Positions 63,598-64,000 of a DNA stretch of 64,000 nt are shown here, one piece after another (within the stretch, counting starts at the first letter, position 1; the number at the start of each line of letters is the position of its first letter). The translations under genes and the position numbers were made by a program. The notes under the pieces were generated by a model. That model was given only the letters and a program-made list of their open reading frames with translations. It made no database searches and was not told the DNA's origin. The stretch is from Rhabdophis nuchalis (Eukaryota > Chordata > Lepidosauria > Squamata > Natricidae), in assembly GCA_039707465.1 (NCBI GenBank), contig CM077651.1, forward strand, positions 22,621,019 through 22,685,018. The letters are read 5' to 3'.

Positions 63598-63990
63598 CGG
63601 TTAGTCCTCTACCTACGACCACAGTGGAGTCCAAAATTTATGGTGCTGAGTGAGAAATTGGTTCAGTGAGTTTTTGCTCCCGTTTTACGACTTTTCTTGC
63701 CTTGTTGTTAAGTGAATTGCTGCAGTTGTTAAGTGAGTAACCTGGCTGTTAAGTGAATCAGCTTTGCCCATTGACTTGGCTTGGGAAGAGGAGGTCGCAA
63801 AAGGGGGTTCACATGACGTCGGGATGCTGCAAGCGCCATAAATGTGAGTCGGTTGTCGAGCATCAGAATTTGGATCCTGTGACCGCTGCAGCAGTCGTCA
63901 GTGAGGAAAATGCTCATGAGTTGTTTTTTGCGGTGCCGTTGTAACTTTGAATGGTCACTAAACAAACTCTTGTAAGGTGAGGACTATCTG
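63598..63990. mobile_element. Family E (Tigger-like) MITE, complete
   Basis: Starts CGGTTAGTCCTC and ends GTGAGGACTATCTG with TA on both sides (63596-63597, 63991-63992). 393 bp, in GPR180 intron 1. Confidence 0.8.
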
Positions 63991-64000
63991 TAAACAATAC

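Noticed and set aside
62531..63634. Long open frames on both strands across the GPR180 CpG island
   Set aside because: High GC removes stop codons. Only the GPR180 frame at 63033-63189 matches a known protein and ends at a proper splice donor.

Overview
This is a stretch of a vertebrate nuclear genome, most likely a squamate reptile and probably a snake. Three orthologous genes lie in the order DCT (minus), TGDS (minus), GPR180 (plus), which is also the human chromosome 13q32 order. All exons have canonical GT/AG splice sites. The repeats are squamate in character: Sauria-type SINEs, CR1 LINEs whose 3' ends run into pentanucleotide microsatellites, L2 and L1 LINEs, and many short hAT- and Tc1/mariner-like elements. 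The snake assignment is inference from repeat style and protein similarity; no species is claimed.

Layout. 1-9108: region downstream of DCT, mostly repeat remnants, with the DCT 3' UTR probably at its right end. 9109-31288: DCT (dopachrome tautomerase), eight coding exons read right to left, an intact frame of 526 codons, introns full of insertions (a young deleted Ty3/gypsy element, a solo LTR, several MITEs, a minisatellite). 31289-41791: DCT upstream region and DCT-TGDS intergenic space, with an M-box-like MITF site, an L1 flanked by a 254-bp direct duplication, and a complete tRNA-Phe(GAA) gene at 37005-37077. 41792-60733: TGDS, twelve coding exons, intact frame of 354 codons. 60734-63032: GC-rich space between the divergently transcribed TGDS and GPR180, containing a large inverted repeat. 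63033-63189: first coding exon of GPR180; the rest of that gene lies beyond the window.

The genes do not form an operon or pathway. DCT makes melanin precursors in melanosomes, TGDS is a nucleotide-sugar dehydratase-like enzyme, GPR180 is a membrane receptor-like protein, and they are neighbours by old synteny. I found no new gene system. The more interesting signals are in the mobile DNA: (1) a 5'-truncated L1 with a nearly perfect 254-bp flanking duplication, far longer than normal for L1; (2) six near-perfect hairpin MITEs with target-site duplications; (3) a very young, internally deleted Ty3/gypsy copy; (4) a TGDS splice acceptor whose best branch point lies in L2-derived DNA; (5) a minisatellite grown from the inside of a MITE; (6) an unclassified 150-bp hairpin.
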